Source: an uncultured Clostridia bacterium
GTDB taxonomy: Bacteria; Bacillota; Clostridia; Oscillospirales; Acutalibacteraceae
DNA: 58,196 nucleotides
Direction of reading: 5' to 3'
NCBI GenBank assembly: GCA_947631705.1
Contig: CANRMJ010000006.1
Location: 1-58,196 of the forward strand
Shown here in pieces: positions 19,054 through 27,645 of the stretch. Both the position numbers and the translations under genes were made by a program. Below the pieces are notes generated by a model that did no database searches, was not told the origin of the DNA, and was given only the letters and a program-made list of their open reading frames with translations. Position 1 is the first letter of the stretch; each line of letters begins with the position of its first letter.

Positions 19054-20094
19054 TTATTGGTTTGCCTTGGCATTTTCAACTCTTTCTGTCATTGCTTTGA
19101 AAAGTGATTTATCATTATCGGCGGGAACATCGCACGCATAATGCCAAATCATCATTCCTCCGAGACCGTTTTCCAAGGCGTAATCTGTCTTTTGTTTGAT
19201 CAAATCGCAAGTGTTGAATGAAAATATGAGCCCTGTTTCGGCAGCGTCGTTATAAAGCCCGTTTTCATCAAGCTTGTCATAATAGTCTTTGTAATCATAC
19301 CAGTACGCGTCGTGTGTGGTTGGTCTTGCGTAAAACGGAACGCCTAAATCTATTTTTGATTTGTCGTAGCCTTTTTTAACAAGCTTTTCAACATTTTGCA
19401 CCGCAAGCTCATATGTTGCGTGATTTCCGTTGTCGTCCCAATTGTCATAGCTCATAAGCTCAATCATATCGGTGGCGTCCATAGCCTTTTTGCTCTGCTT
19501 TAAATCCCAATCAACCATAGACATACCTATTATATAATCATCTCCGAGGACTTCGTCAAGAGAAACAATAAAATTGTTATAAGGTTTCCAGAATTTGCCC
19601 TTTATCGGGAATTCATAGTCGAAGAAAACCCCGTCAAAGCCGTATTTTTCAAGAACGGATTTTATATTCCCTTCAAGATTGCCGCTGTTAAACGCGTTTG
19701 TGTGGCGCGCGGCAAGATCCGCCATTTGGTCATACCAGTCATCGGAATTGCTTTGATTCCCTGGGCCTAAAACGTTAAGATAAAGATTTTGGCTGCCGTC
19801 TGTTTTCATAACGGAACGCAGATTTTTAAGGCTGCTTTCAAAATCGTCTGTAAGGTTTATATTGCCCGCTTCGTCAAAAGTTGCAACTCCGAATAAAATA
19901 ATATCCGTAAGCCGATTGATATTTGATGCGTCAAATGTTGATAAATCGCTGCATGTACTTCCCACAACATATGCCGTTATGCGAAAATTTGTTGGGTCAA
20001 CGGGCGTGGATTCGTTTCCTTTTGAGCATGAAACAAGTGTTGCCGCCATAACGGCAGCCAATATTAAAGACACAAGTTTAACAGCTTTTTTCAT
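19054..20094 (-). CDS. GH18-like glycosidase-fold lipoprotein
   Basis: A lipoprotein on the outer face of the membrane. The 346-residue product has a signal peptide ending in a lipobox (LVSC, Cys23), then a TIM-barrel of the chitinase-like GH18 family. The catalytic strand reads YGFDGVFFDYEFP: the family pattern DGxDxDxE keeps the first Asp, the last Asp and the acid Glu, but the middle Asp is Phe. MSYD, the GVPFYAR block and a late Trp (MIWHY) are also family features. Start ATG 20094 is chosen because it begins the KK signal peptide; an upstream extension to 20124 is unlikely. Possible roles: peptidoglycan or host-glycan hydrolysis, or binding only. Confidence 0.8.
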   Translation of the reverse strand: MKKAVKLVSLILAAVMAATLVSCSKGNESTPVDPTNFRITAYVVGSTCSDLSTFDASNINRLTDIILFGVATFDEAGNINLTDDFESSLKNLRSVMKTDGSQNLYLNVLGPGNQSNSDDWYDQMADLAARHTNAFNSGNLEGNIKSVLEKYGFDGVFFDYEFPIKGKFWKPYNNFIVSLDEVLGDDYIIGMSMVDWDLKQSKKAMDATDMIELMSYDNWDDNGNHATYELAVQNVEKLVKKGYDKSKIDLGVPFYARPTTHDAYWYDYKDYYDKLDENGLYNDAAETGLIFSFNTCDLIKQKTDYALENGLGGMMIWHYACDVPADNDKSLFKAMTERVENAKANQ

Positions 20095-20292
20095 AATAAA
20101 ACCCTCTCTGCTTAATATGCACATATTATAAAACTGTTATAAAAATAGTATCACAGGGGAAAAATTTTGTCAATCATACAGAAATTGTCTTTAATTGATA
20201 ATTTATATGCTTAATTTATTCTCCGTAATTCGGTCAACGGCGCTTTAAAATTTTTCAAAACATTTTTTTGGTTTTCAGTCATCTGAATAAAT

Positions 20293-21603
20293 TTAACGTG
20301 CCGAACCGCTCTTTCTGTTAAATATTATATTAAAGTGGAATTCTTTTTTTATATCATCATAGATCCATTCGCATTCACCGTTATATTTTTTAACTGTTTT
20401 CTCAATGCTTTTTATTCCGAATCCGTGAAATGACGCATCGGACTTGCTCGTTATAATGTTATTTCCACGTGTTTCCGGCTTGCGGGAACTGCTGTTTATC
20501 AAACTTAATACTTCAAAATACTCATCGCTTTTTAAATAAAATTTAATAGATGCGTTATCTACTCCTGTTGCCGCCTCAACAGCGTTATCCAATAAATTGC
20601 CGAGCAGAGAAACCAAATCATTGTCATCTATAAATTCTAAGTTGGACGCTCTTATATCCACGAAAAAATCAATGCCGTTTACCGAACAAATATGAGAATA
20701 TTTGCTCAGTATCAGATCAAGCATTTTATTATCGCTTTTTCCGATATACTGATATTTTTCAAACTCTGTTTGAACCTTTGAAAGGTAATTTCTTACGCTC
20801 TCTATATCGTCCATGGAATTTATTGCGGAAAAATGATGCTTGATATCATGTGCCAAAAGGCGCTGATCGTTGTTTTTCTTTTCAAGCATTTCGTAAAATG
20901 TTTTGTTTATCTCGTTTTTTTGCTTTTCGGATTGAAGATTTATCAATTCTTTTTCCTTAACCTGTATAGTGCCGTAAAATATAAATACAAAGCAACTGAA
21001 AGCAAGCGATAAAATGCTGACCGAAACATATATAGCATTCAGATTTCTTGAAAATTCATAAGTGATGGACGCGTAAGAGAGCAAACTGAGCGTTATCGTG
21101 CTCATTATCGGATAAAGAAGAAGAGCGGGAAACATTTTTAAGTCGCTTGAATTAAGTTTTTTATATGAAAATATATAAGAAAGCACCTTGCATATTGTTA
21201 GGTATATAAGCTTGTTTATAATGCCGCACACAATCAAAAGCTGAATATTATTTCTGTAGGCGTCAAGATTCAAATTAAAAACAGAAACAAGAAAGGATTC
21301 AACAACAAGTTCGGACGCGAACATAATTGCCAGCAATATGGCGCTGTGAAAAATCGCGCTTTTAAATGAAATTGAATACAAAATTTTTGCAAAAATAATA
21401 TTTATCAGAAAAAATGTTATCAAATTTAATGCAATTGAATTATTGCTTATAAGATTCACGGCAAATCCAATTAAATATATCGGAACGCCTGTTATAAACG
21501 TGAGCGGTATATTCAGCTTTTTTTCAAAATTATCCGAAAAATATATGTTTGCAATTACGGATTCAATTATATATAAAAACAGATAAAAGCAATTTATAAC
21601 CAA
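20293..21603 (-). CDS. agrC: AgrC-like membrane sensor histidine kinase (GHKL)
   Basis: Receptor kinase for a cyclic peptide signal. The N-terminal half (about 1-200) has roughly six hydrophobic segments. A coiled stretch and the dimerisation region AHDIKHHFSAI with the phosphoacceptor His follow, then a GHKL ATPase domain with the N box LLGNLLDNAVEAA and a G box GFGIKSI. It follows agrA with a one-base gap if the TTG at 21603 is the start. A GTG at 21612 would overlap agrA, but the TTG is better spaced from AAAGGTGA. Neighbouring agrD/agrB make the ligand. Confidence 0.9.
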   Translation of the reverse strand: MVINCFYLFLYIIESVIANIYFSDNFEKKLNIPLTFITGVPIYLIGFAVNLISNNSIALNLITFFLINIIFAKILYSISFKSAIFHSAILLAIMFASELVVESFLVSVFNLNLDAYRNNIQLLIVCGIINKLIYLTICKVLSYIFSYKKLNSSDLKMFPALLLYPIMSTITLSLLSYASITYEFSRNLNAIYVSVSILSLAFSCFVFIFYGTIQVKEKELINLQSEKQKNEINKTFYEMLEKKNNDQRLLAHDIKHHFSAINSMDDIESVRNYLSKVQTEFEKYQYIGKSDNKMLDLILSKYSHICSVNGIDFFVDIRASNLEFIDDNDLVSLLGNLLDNAVEAATGVDNASIKFYLKSDEYFEVLSLINSSSRKPETRGNNIITSKSDASFHGFGIKSIEKTVKKYNGECEWIYDDIKKEFHFNIIFNRKSGSAR

Positions 21604-21604
21604 T

Positions 21605-22306
21605 TTATTCACCTTTCAGCATCATAAATTTTCTTTTAAAATCAGCCTTTTTTGAAGAGGCTATCGGAACAAGGTATTTATCGTCCAAAACAATATAATC
21701 ACGGCAATAATATGTAATATAGTTGGTGTTAACTATAAAACTGTTGTGCGGGTGCTCAAAATAAGATTTGTTCAGCTTGTCTCTCCAAAATCTGATATTA
21801 TCACTTGAAAAATATTCTTTATCCCTTGTAACCACTTTTGTTTTTCGTCCCTGGATTTCAATATATATTATATCTTTACTGAAAACCGTGACAACACCCT
21901 TGCCATCGTCTTTCTTTAAATAAAATTTGATTTCCGTGTTGTCAACTTTAGATATGGCACGGTCTAAGCCGGCATAAAAACGGGCGCTGTTTATCGGCTT
22001 GCCGAAAAATCTTGTTATACCGAGGTCAAGAGCGTTGTCAAGATAATTATCGTAATTTGTAACAAAAATCAAAACCGTGTTAGGGTTTGTTTTTTTAAGC
22101 TCCCTTGCAATTTCAATACCGTTGGCTCCGTCCATTTCAATATCAAGAAAAGCTATGTCAAAATTTTTACTGCTGTTCAAAATTGAGGCGCTGCTGCCAA
22201 ATTTGAATAGCTCAAATGATAAACCGTGTTCCGAAAAATATTGATTAAGATGCATTTCAACGTCGTTTATATATTCCTGTTCATCATCACAAACGGCAAT
22301 TTTCAA
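21605..22306 (-). CDS. agrA: AgrA-like response regulator with LytTR domain
   Basis: Response regulator partner of AgrC. The N-terminal receiver domain has acidic residues Asp7/Asp8 and the phosphoacceptor Asp55 (FLDIEMDG). The C-terminal LytTR DNA-binding domain starts near residue 135 (IIYIEIQGRKTKV, later FEHPHNSFIVNTNYI). The start is a TTG at 22306, six bases from AAGGTG; a GTG at 22315 would put that site inside the gene. Probably binds the agrD promoter region. Confidence 0.9.
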   Translation of the reverse strand: MKIAVCDDEQEYINDVEMHLNQYFSEHGLSFELFKFGSSASILNSSKNFDIAFLDIEMDGANGIEIARELKKTNPNTVLIFVTNYDNYLDNALDLGITRFFGKPINSARFYAGLDRAISKVDNTEIKFYLKKDDGKGVVTVFSKDIIYIEIQGRKTKVVTRDKEYFSSDNIRFWRDKLNKSYFEHPHNSFIVNTNYITYYCRDYIVLDDKYLVPIASSKKADFKRKFMMLKGE

Positions 22307-22383
22307 ATAAAACACCTTCTAAAGACAAAAACTGCAAGCTTATTACAAAGTTTACAGTATTTTGCGGTTAATTGTCAATTATT

Positions 22384-22704
22384 TTAATTATGTTTGCTCG
22401 CGCATATTTGCACAAGCTCTTTTATAACACGTTTGTCCTCTTGCGAACAGAGTTTAAGATTATCAACTATGTCCGATTCAACGTCTTTTTTTATGTTTCC
22501 GAGAAGAAAATAATCGGGGGTTGCGTTTAAAGCGTCGCATAATACGGCGATCAATTCAAGGTTCGCGTGCCTTTTTCCCGTTTCTATGTTGGAAAGATAT
22601 TTTGAGGAGATGCCGATTGCCTCCGCAAGCTCGCGCTGTTTAAGATTTAATTCCCGCCGCCTCTGGGCTATTCTGAAACCGATTTTTACATAGTCCATAC
22701 TCAT
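22384..22704 (-). CDS. XRE-family (Cro/CI) transcriptional regulator
   Basis: A 106-residue protein with an N-terminal helix-turn-helix of the HTH_3 type (LNLKQRELAEAIGISSKYLSNIETGKRHANLE, about residues 18-50). A short C-terminal region may mediate dimerisation. It lies upstream of agrA on the same strand with a 77-base gap and divergent from agrD. It may therefore add a second input to agr, but the target is unknown. Confidence 0.85.
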   Translation of the reverse strand: MSMDYVKIGFRIAQRRRELNLKQRELAEAIGISSKYLSNIETGKRHANLELIAVLCDALNATPDYFLLGNIKKDVESDIVDNLKLCSQEDKRVIKELVQICASKHN

Positions 22705-22849
22705 TTCATAATCACCAAAATAATTGTATCATTTAAATAAATTCAAAAAAACACACTAAATGTTATATTTTCTATCTATTTGACAGAATATTACAACAAA
22801 TTTATATAAAATATGCTATTAGTTTGAATATTGTTGTTTTTGTAATCAA

Positions 22850-22914
22850 AACTTGCACTTTATGAAATGTGTATTGTATAAATAACTCAATTTGTTAAAA
22901 TTTAATTGCAAGTT
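22850..22914 (+). promoter_or_regulatory. agrD promoter with flanking inverted repeat
   Basis: TTGCAC (22853-22858) and TATAAA (22877-22882) at 18-base spacing make a plausible promoter. An exact 8-base inverted repeat, AACTTGCA at 22850-22857 and TGCAAGTT at 22907-22914, flanks it, one arm overlapping the -35. This could be the AgrA/LytTR or XRE binding site. The assignment is inference. Confidence 0.4.
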
Positions 22915-22945
22915 GCATTAAATTTAAAAGAAAGGAACTGTTATT

Positions 22946-23092
22946 ATGAAAAAAACAACTGCATCAGTATTGAAAAAGGCTACTATGACCGCCGTTAAGG
23001 GCAGCGCCAACAGCGCAACCTGCGGAATGTTTTATCAGCCCAAGGCTCCGGCTGCACTCAAAAAGTTCAGCAAGGTAGAGAATGATAAATAA
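22946..23092 (+). CDS. agrD: Cyclic-peptide autoinducer precursor, AgrD family, 48 aa
   Basis: Precursor of a secreted thiolactone peptide signal. The 48-residue product has the AgrD layout: a basic amphipathic leader (MKKTTASVLKKATMTAVKG), a small-residue stretch NSAT, a single Cys26, an aromatic-rich core (CGMFYQPKAP) and a charged C-terminal tail. The YQPKxPxxL block is typical of clostridial AgrD peptides. AAAGGA precedes the ATG. It overlaps the start of agrB by 11 bases. The ring probably uses Cys26; its closing residue and the mature ends are not certain from sequence. Confidence 0.88.
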   Translation: MKKTTASVLKKATMTAVKGSANSATCGMFYQPKAPAALKKFSKVENDK

Positions 23093-23672
23093 TCTGTCAA
23101 AACGCCTAACCGAAAAGTTGCTTTCGGCAGGCAGCATTACCGAGGATGAACGCGAGCTTTATGTGTATGGGCTCTTTATGCTGCTTTCGCAGCTTATGTA
23201 TCTCATTCTTGTGTGCATTCTCGGATTAATATGCGGCTGCATTGCCGAAAGCATAATTTTCTATTTTGCATTTCAGTTTATAAGAAAATATGCGGGAGGA
23301 TATCACGCGTCCACCGAAACTCGGTGCGAAATTTTGTCGACCCTTTCGCTTGCAGCTTGTGTTGTTGTAATTAAGATTTCAGGAATGTTTGATTTTCAAA
23401 CAGTGCTGTTCGCCGTTTCGTTAGTATCGGCAGTCTGCATTTTTTTCCTTTGTCCTCTTGATACTCCCGAAAAGCCGTTATCGGAAAAAGAGTTCAAGTA
23501 TTTCCGCAGAATCTCTTGGTTGATATTGATGATAATAACAGCAGCAGTAATTGTTTCGTTTGTTTTCAAATTAAGATTTTTGCTTGTTCCGTGCGGTTTG
23601 AGCCTTATTCTCGAAAGCGTTTTGCTTCTTTCAGGAAAGGCAAAAGAGCTTCACTTAAAAAGAAAAGCTTAA
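23082..23672 (+). CDS. agrB: AgrB-like peptide-processing membrane protease
   Basis: Membrane endopeptidase that trims the AgrD C-terminus and forms the thiolactone. The 196-residue protein has the signature FIRKYAGGYHAST with catalytic His75, followed by Cys82 (TRCEIL), and about five membrane segments. These positions match the family catalytic pair. Its ATG lies within the end of agrD, so the two are translationally coupled. Order agrD-agrB is the reverse of the staphylococcal order. Confidence 0.93.
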   Translation: MINNLSKRLTEKLLSAGSITEDERELYVYGLFMLLSQLMYLILVCILGLICGCIAESIIFYFAFQFIRKYAGGYHASTETRCEILSTLSLAACVVVIKISGMFDFQTVLFAVSLVSAVCIFFLCPLDTPEKPLSEKEFKYFRRISWLILMIITAAVIVSFVFKLRFLLVPCGLSLILESVLLLSGKAKELHLKRKA

Positions 23673-23692
23673 TAGTGTTATTAAATGCTTAA

Positions 23693-23725
23693 AACAGAAG
23701 TCCGGTATTATGCCGGACTTCTGTT
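23693..23725. terminator. Bidirectional terminator after agrB
   Basis: A perfect 13-bp stem (AACAGAAGTCCGG with its complement, 7-base loop) with As on one side and T-rich sequence on the other. It lies between convergent agrB and the HAD gene. Confidence 0.88.
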
Positions 23726-23746
23726 ATTTGTATTGTTTTTGATTGT

Positions 23747-24340
23747 TTATATCAACAGTTTTTCTGCCAGCTCCCTAAAATTGCAGACCGTGTTGCCGGA
23801 ATATACAGAGTTTCTGCTGTTAAACATAATCGCTTTCATTCCTAATTTTTCGGCCGCCTCCAAATTGCCCTCTCTGTCGTCGATATAGAAACAGTCTTGT
23901 GCATTAACTCCCAATTTTTCAATAGTTAAACGGAAAATGCGTTCGTCGGGCTTTTGAATTTTCAATTCCCCGCTTATGCTTATTGCGTCAAAATATCGGT
24001 TAATATCAAATTTTTCGCGGATATACTTGCTCCATTCAGCGGAATCGTTTGATATGATTGCGGTTTTAAAATGATTTCCTGCGCTTTTAATAAAATCAAT
24101 AAATCCGTCGTTAAGCTCAATAGTATCAAGATAATCCTTTTCAACCTTTTCCAAATCGCCGGAAAAGCCGATTTCTTTCCAAATTTGCAGTGAATCTATT
24201 TCCCCTATATCGGCTTTCAGCCACGGACGATATATTACTTCGTCATCAAGCTCGGGAAACGTTTGCCGAACGTGGGGAATAAAATCATCACCCGTCTGCT
24301 TTAAGATTACCCCGTACATATCCAATATAACAGCCTTCAC
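23747..24340 (-). CDS. HAD-superfamily hydrolase
   Basis: Haloacid-dehalogenase-type phosphatase, substrate unknown. The 198-residue product begins with motif I VILDMYGVIL: the nucleophile Asp is present, but the usual second Asp position is Tyr-Gly, as in some HAD-IA proteins. Motif II Ser is in IISNDS, motif III is the lysine in KIQKPDERIF, and motif IV is FYIDDREGN. The open frame extends upstream to 24505, but that extension is Cys/Arg-rich and unlike the family. The GTG at 24340 starts exactly at motif I. Confidence 0.8.
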   Translation of the reverse strand: MKAVILDMYGVILKQTGDDFIPHVRQTFPELDDEVIYRPWLKADIGEIDSLQIWKEIGFSGDLEKVEKDYLDTIELNDGFIDFIKSAGNHFKTAIISNDSAEWSKYIREKFDINRYFDAISISGELKIQKPDERIFRLTIEKLGVNAQDCFYIDDREGNLEAAEKLGMKAIMFNSRNSVYSGNTVCNFRELAEKLLI

Positions 24341-24748
24341 TTCACCACTTCTTTCAGATGAAATAATTATATCAAACTTAAAAAGCGATTTCAATATCGG
24401 AATCAAACGCTGAACACAACGCGCCTTGCTTAGTAAAAAACATATGCGATGCGCTTGATTCGCGCGGTACGTTGTTAAAATTAAATTAGAAATAATTATT
24501 AACAAATAATAATGTTATTATTGGTATTTCTTTAAAACCTATTGATTTTTTAAAATTCATATGATATAATGCCCCTGCTTTGAGGGTTTGCAAAAAACCG
24601 ATTTTTTTAAGCGTTATTAATAAAAAAGTGGGTATTTAAATGCTTTAAATTCGGTTTGAAATGCGATTTTAAGACCGCGGCGCAATAATGATTTCACGCT
24701 GCGGAGCAATAGTGGGAATTGTTTTTGCTGAGGGGAGAGCAAATTCAT
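24341..24748. other. Intergenic region and long leader of the polysaccharide operon
   Basis: About 400 bases without a convincing gene. It holds a strong promoter (24542-24570) and a leader of about 170 bases. Within the leader, a weak GGTTT/AAACC hairpin is followed by GATTTTTTT (about 24586-24610). A stronger 8-bp stem CCGCGGCG with CGCTGCGG lies at about 24677-24706. These could attenuate or regulate the operon. An AT-rich inverted repeat lies near 24490-24520. Confidence 0.5.
24542..24570 (+). promoter_or_regulatory. Promoter of the polysaccharide operon
   Basis: TTGATT (24542-24547) - 17 bases - TATAAT (24565-24570), near consensus. The first gene starts about 180 bases downstream. Confidence 0.8.
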
Positions 24749-25453
24749 ATGGAGAATTTACATAAACCGTATGGACCTTATGAGCGTTTCTTTAAGCGTC
24801 CTTTGGATTTTACCATAGCTTTGGTTGCCCTTATTATACTGTCTCCCGTTTTAATTGTTCTGACAATTATTGGAGCAATCGCCATGAAAGGCAACCCGTT
24901 TTTTGTGCAGCAACGACCCGGAAGAATAGATAAAAATACGGGAGAGGAACGTATTTTTTATCTAATAAAATTTCGCACTATGACAAATGAAAAAGATGAC
25001 GAGGGTAATCTTTTGCCGGATTTGCAGCGAATTAATGCTTACGGCAGATTTTTACGCGAATATTCTTTAGATGAACTGCCGCAAATTATTAATGTGCTGT
25101 TCGGCTCCTGCAGTTTTATCGGGCCAAGACCTCTGCTCGTTTCTTATATTGATTTGTATAGCAGAAAACAGCGTCACAGGCACGATGTTCGACCCGGCTT
25201 AACAGGTTATGCTCAAGTCAACGGCAGAAATGCGTTGGAGTGGGAAGAACGTTTTGAAATGGACGTATGGTACACAAAAAACGTTTGTTTAAAAACGGAT
25301 GTAAAAATCATTTTAGATACCGTTAGAGTGGTGTTGAATCACGAAAACGTTGATTCACCGTCATCAACGGCAACAACGATGGAAAAGTTTAAAGGAACAA
25401 AAGAAGTTGAAGATGAAAACGCCGTATTTTTTAATTATAGAGAAAAAGCTTGA
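24749..25453 (+). CDS. Initiating phosphoglycosyl transferase (bacterial sugar transferase, PglC/WcaJ type)
   Basis: Transfers a sugar-1-phosphate to undecaprenyl phosphate, the first step of surface polysaccharide assembly. The product (234 residues) is the short monotopic form: a re-entrant hydrophobic helix (about residues 20-43), then QQRPGR, LIKFRTM, the catalytic Asp-Glu pair in SLDELPQIINVLFG, GPRPLLV, and VRPGLTGYAQVNGRN. ATG 24749 follows AGGGGAG. Its end overlaps the decarboxylase gene by 41 bases, showing an operon. The sugar is unknown. Confidence 0.92.
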   Translation: MENLHKPYGPYERFFKRPLDFTIALVALIILSPVLIVLTIIGAIAMKGNPFFVQQRPGRIDKNTGEERIFYLIKFRTMTNEKDDEGNLLPDLQRINAYGRFLREYSLDELPQIINVLFGSCSFIGPRPLLVSYIDLYSRKQRHRHDVRPGLTGYAQVNGRNALEWEERFEMDVWYTKNVCLKTDVKIILDTVRVVLNHENVDSPSSTATTMEKFKGTKEVEDENAVFFNYREKA

Positions 25454-26585
25454 TAAGAACATTTTTGATTTTCAACAGGCTTTAAATAAATATTGGCCGA
25501 ATTCAAGGATTGCATATTCCGTAAAAACAAATTCTTTGCCATGGCTTCTTTCTTATCTGCAAAAAAAGCAATTATTTGCGGAGGTTGTGTCAGACGAGGA
25601 ATATACGCTTTCAAATATGTGTGGTTTTAAAGACTGCAATATAGTTTTTAACGGACCGATAAAATCTGATGAGAAATTGATAGAGGCGGTCCGTAAAGGC
25701 GCTATCGTTAATCTTGATTCAAAGAATGACGTAAGAGCCGTGCTTGAAAGTAAATTTGATACGATTGAAAATATAGGCATTAGAGTAAATGTTTCGCCGT
25801 CTGCGTTTAATCCCGATGATATCGGTTATACACAAGACGGCTTTCGCTTTGGATTTTCTGATGAAACAGGCGAGTTGTCGTCTGTAATAGAAAATTTGCG
25901 TAAAAATTACGGCAATTGCCGTTTTGGCTTGCATTTGCATTGTAATAGCGTAAGCAGAAGCCTAAATGTTTATAAGACGCTTGCAAAAAATGCGGCGAAA
26001 ATTATTGAAAAATATAAACTTTCTCCATCGTTTTTAGACGTCGGGGGGGGGTTCTTTGGCGGCGTGGAAGGAAAGCCAACGGCTGCGCAATATTTGTCGG
26101 TAATTAAAGACGAACTTAAAAATGTTGTTGACTTATCCGAAACGATGCTGATTTTAGAACCGGGGTCGGCAATCATCGGCTCTGCCGTTGATTTGGTAAC
26201 TTCCGTGATAGACGTGAAAGATACGGAATGTTCAAGAATCGTAACAACAGACGGCAGCAGGATACATATAGACCCGTTATGGATAAAAAAGAACTACAGA
26301 TACTCAATATGTCAAAAGGCTGAAAGTGAAAACCTTATAAATAAACAGGTGATATGCGGATATACCTGCATGGATCATGATCGCTTAATGATAATCGAAC
26401 GCCAACCTGAACTTTTTGTGGGCGATCAAATTGTTTATCACAGGGTAGGCGCTTATTCCATGACTTTCGGAGGAGCATTTATTCGCTATTTTCCCGATGT
26501 TTATGTTGAAAGAAGCAACGGTCAGAGGATTCTTGCCAGATCAAAAATGACTGTTGATGAATATTTTAAAATACATTCTGTATAA
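25413..26585 (+). CDS. PLP-dependent decarboxylase (fold type III, LysA-like)
   Basis: Amino-acid decarboxylase of the diaminopimelate/ornithine decarboxylase fold. The 390-residue product has the PLP lysine Lys38 in AYSVKTN, the HLHCNS and DVGGGFFGG phosphate-binding loop (about 209-217), EPGSAIIGS, and the dimer-contributed motif CGYTCMDHDRL near the C-terminus. Diaminopimelate decarboxylases usually read CGPxC there, so the substrate may differ. The gene overlaps the sugar transferase by 41 bases. The glycine loop is encoded by a run of nine G, described separately. In a polysaccharide operon it probably makes an amine or amino acid for decorating the glycan. Confidence 0.85.
   Translation: MKTPYFLIIEKKLDKNIFDFQQALNKYWPNSRIAYSVKTNSLPWLLSYLQKKQLFAEVVSDEEYTLSNMCGFKDCNIVFNGPIKSDEKLIEAVRKGAIVNLDSKNDVRAVLESKFDTIENIGIRVNVSPSAFNPDDIGYTQDGFRFGFSDETGELSSVIENLRKNYGNCRFGLHLHCNSVSRSLNVYKTLAKNAAKIIEKYKLSPSFLDVGGGFFGGVEGKPTAAQYLSVIKDELKNVVDLSETMLILEPGSAIIGSAVDLVTSVIDVKDTECSRIVTTDGSRIHIDPLWIKKNYRYSICQKAESENLINKQVICGYTCMDHDRLMIIERQPELFVGDQIVYHRVGAYSMTFGGAFIRYFPDVYVERSNGQRILARSKMTVDEYFKIHSV
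26043..26051 (+). repeat. G9 homopolymer inside the decarboxylase gene
   Basis: Nine consecutive G encoding the three glycines of the PLP phosphate loop. The frame is open with nine. One G more or less reaches a stop within about 25 codons. Candidate slippage site. Confidence 0.6.
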
Positions 26586-26601
26586 ATAGGAGAGATACAT
26601 C

Positions 26602-27645
26602 ATGACTAACGGAAAAGTTCTGGTGCTCGGAGCAACCGGTAATCTTGGTGGGTATTCCGCTGTGGCGCTCAAGGCGGCAGGATTTGATGTTATTGCCGCA
26701 GGGCACAGAAAATCTGATAACGGTTTTTTTGCCGAGCAGGGAATACCATATTATTCATTTGATATTACAGACGGAAATGCGTTTGATGTTTTGCTGGATC
26801 AGAATATTACCACGGTGGCGGATTTTGCCGGTGAATTGCCTTCCCGATATGCTTTTGATCCGCAAGCCCTGTTGCGCAGCATAACAAATTCAACAATAAA
26901 TGTTCTTGAATTTATGAGAAAGGCGGGCGCGAAAAAAATAATTTTTCCAACAACGCCGTATGATTTGTTTTATCTGCATGAAACAGGTAAGCCTATCGAC
27001 CCTGATGCCCGCAGATCTTTTCCCGCAACAGGCGATCACAGTATTTATACAATTGCGAAAAATGCTGCGGTTGATTTGATTGAGTATTATCACAATGTAT
27101 ATGGTTTTGACCGCTTTATTCTGCGTCATTTCACAATTTACCAATATCATCCCAACGCATATCATTTTGCCGATCACCGAATGAGAAAAATGCCTTATCG
27201 TATGTTAATGGACAGAGCCGCTAACGGTGATCCCATCAGCATTTACGGCGATCCAACCAGAGTGAAAGAGATGGTTTATATAAAGGACTACACAAAGGTT
27301 GTTGTTGCTGCCGCAAAGTCTGATTTGCCCGGCGGTTTTTATAATATCGGTTCACCTACAAGAGTTTCGCTTGATGAAATGATTCACGGTATTGTTGAAG
27401 TTTTTTCTCCTGCGGATAAAAAGTCGGAAATAACATATGACCCCACTAAGCCGGACACGCTGCAATCAATGCTGGATTGGAGCAAAACCGCAAAGGATCT
27501 TGGTTATCGGCCGGAATATTCTTTTATAGAAATGATGAGAGATTTTAAACGGGAAATGGCAGATGAACCGTTTGCCAAGCTATGGGGAACCGGAAAAGAA
27601 TATGACGAACTCTACAAAAACAGTTGTGAAAGAGAGAATAAATGA
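26602..27645 (+). CDS. NAD-dependent epimerase/dehydratase (extended SDR)
   Basis: Nucleotide-sugar modifying enzyme. The 347-residue protein has the N-terminal GATGNLGGY cofactor loop, a catalytic Tyr/Lys pair in SIYTIAK (YxxxK), and the VYIKDYTKVV and FYNIGS blocks of sugar-nucleotide SDRs. Exact reaction (4-epimerase, 4,6-dehydratase or other) is not readable. Good AGGAGA ribosome site. Its stop overlaps the next start by 4 bases (ATGA), so it is coupled to the ATP-grasp gene. Confidence 0.88.
   Translation: MTNGKVLVLGATGNLGGYSAVALKAAGFDVIAAGHRKSDNGFFAEQGIPYYSFDITDGNAFDVLLDQNITTVADFAGELPSRYAFDPQALLRSITNSTINVLEFMRKAGAKKIIFPTTPYDLFYLHETGKPIDPDARRSFPATGDHSIYTIAKNAAVDLIEYYHNVYGFDRFILRHFTIYQYHPNAYHFADHRMRKMPYRMLMDRAANGDPISIYGDPTRVKEMVYIKDYTKVVVAAAKSDLPGGFYNIGSPTRVSLDEMIHGIVEVFSPADKKSEITYDPTKPDTLQSMLDWSKTAKDLGYRPEYSFIEMMRDFKREMADEPFAKLWGTGKEYDELYKNSCERENK

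Noticed and set aside
24341-24505. N-terminal extension of the HAD hydrolase
   Set aside because: The HAD fold starts exactly at GTG 24340; the extra 55 codons show no HAD features.
25350-25412. N-terminal extension of the PLP decarboxylase into the sugar transferase
   Set aside because: Basic, out-of-frame reading of the transferase end; ATG 25413 gives the natural start.
26602-27645. Specific gene symbol (galE or rfbB) for the epimerase
   Set aside because: The SDR motifs are general; nothing identifies the substrate, so no symbol is given.
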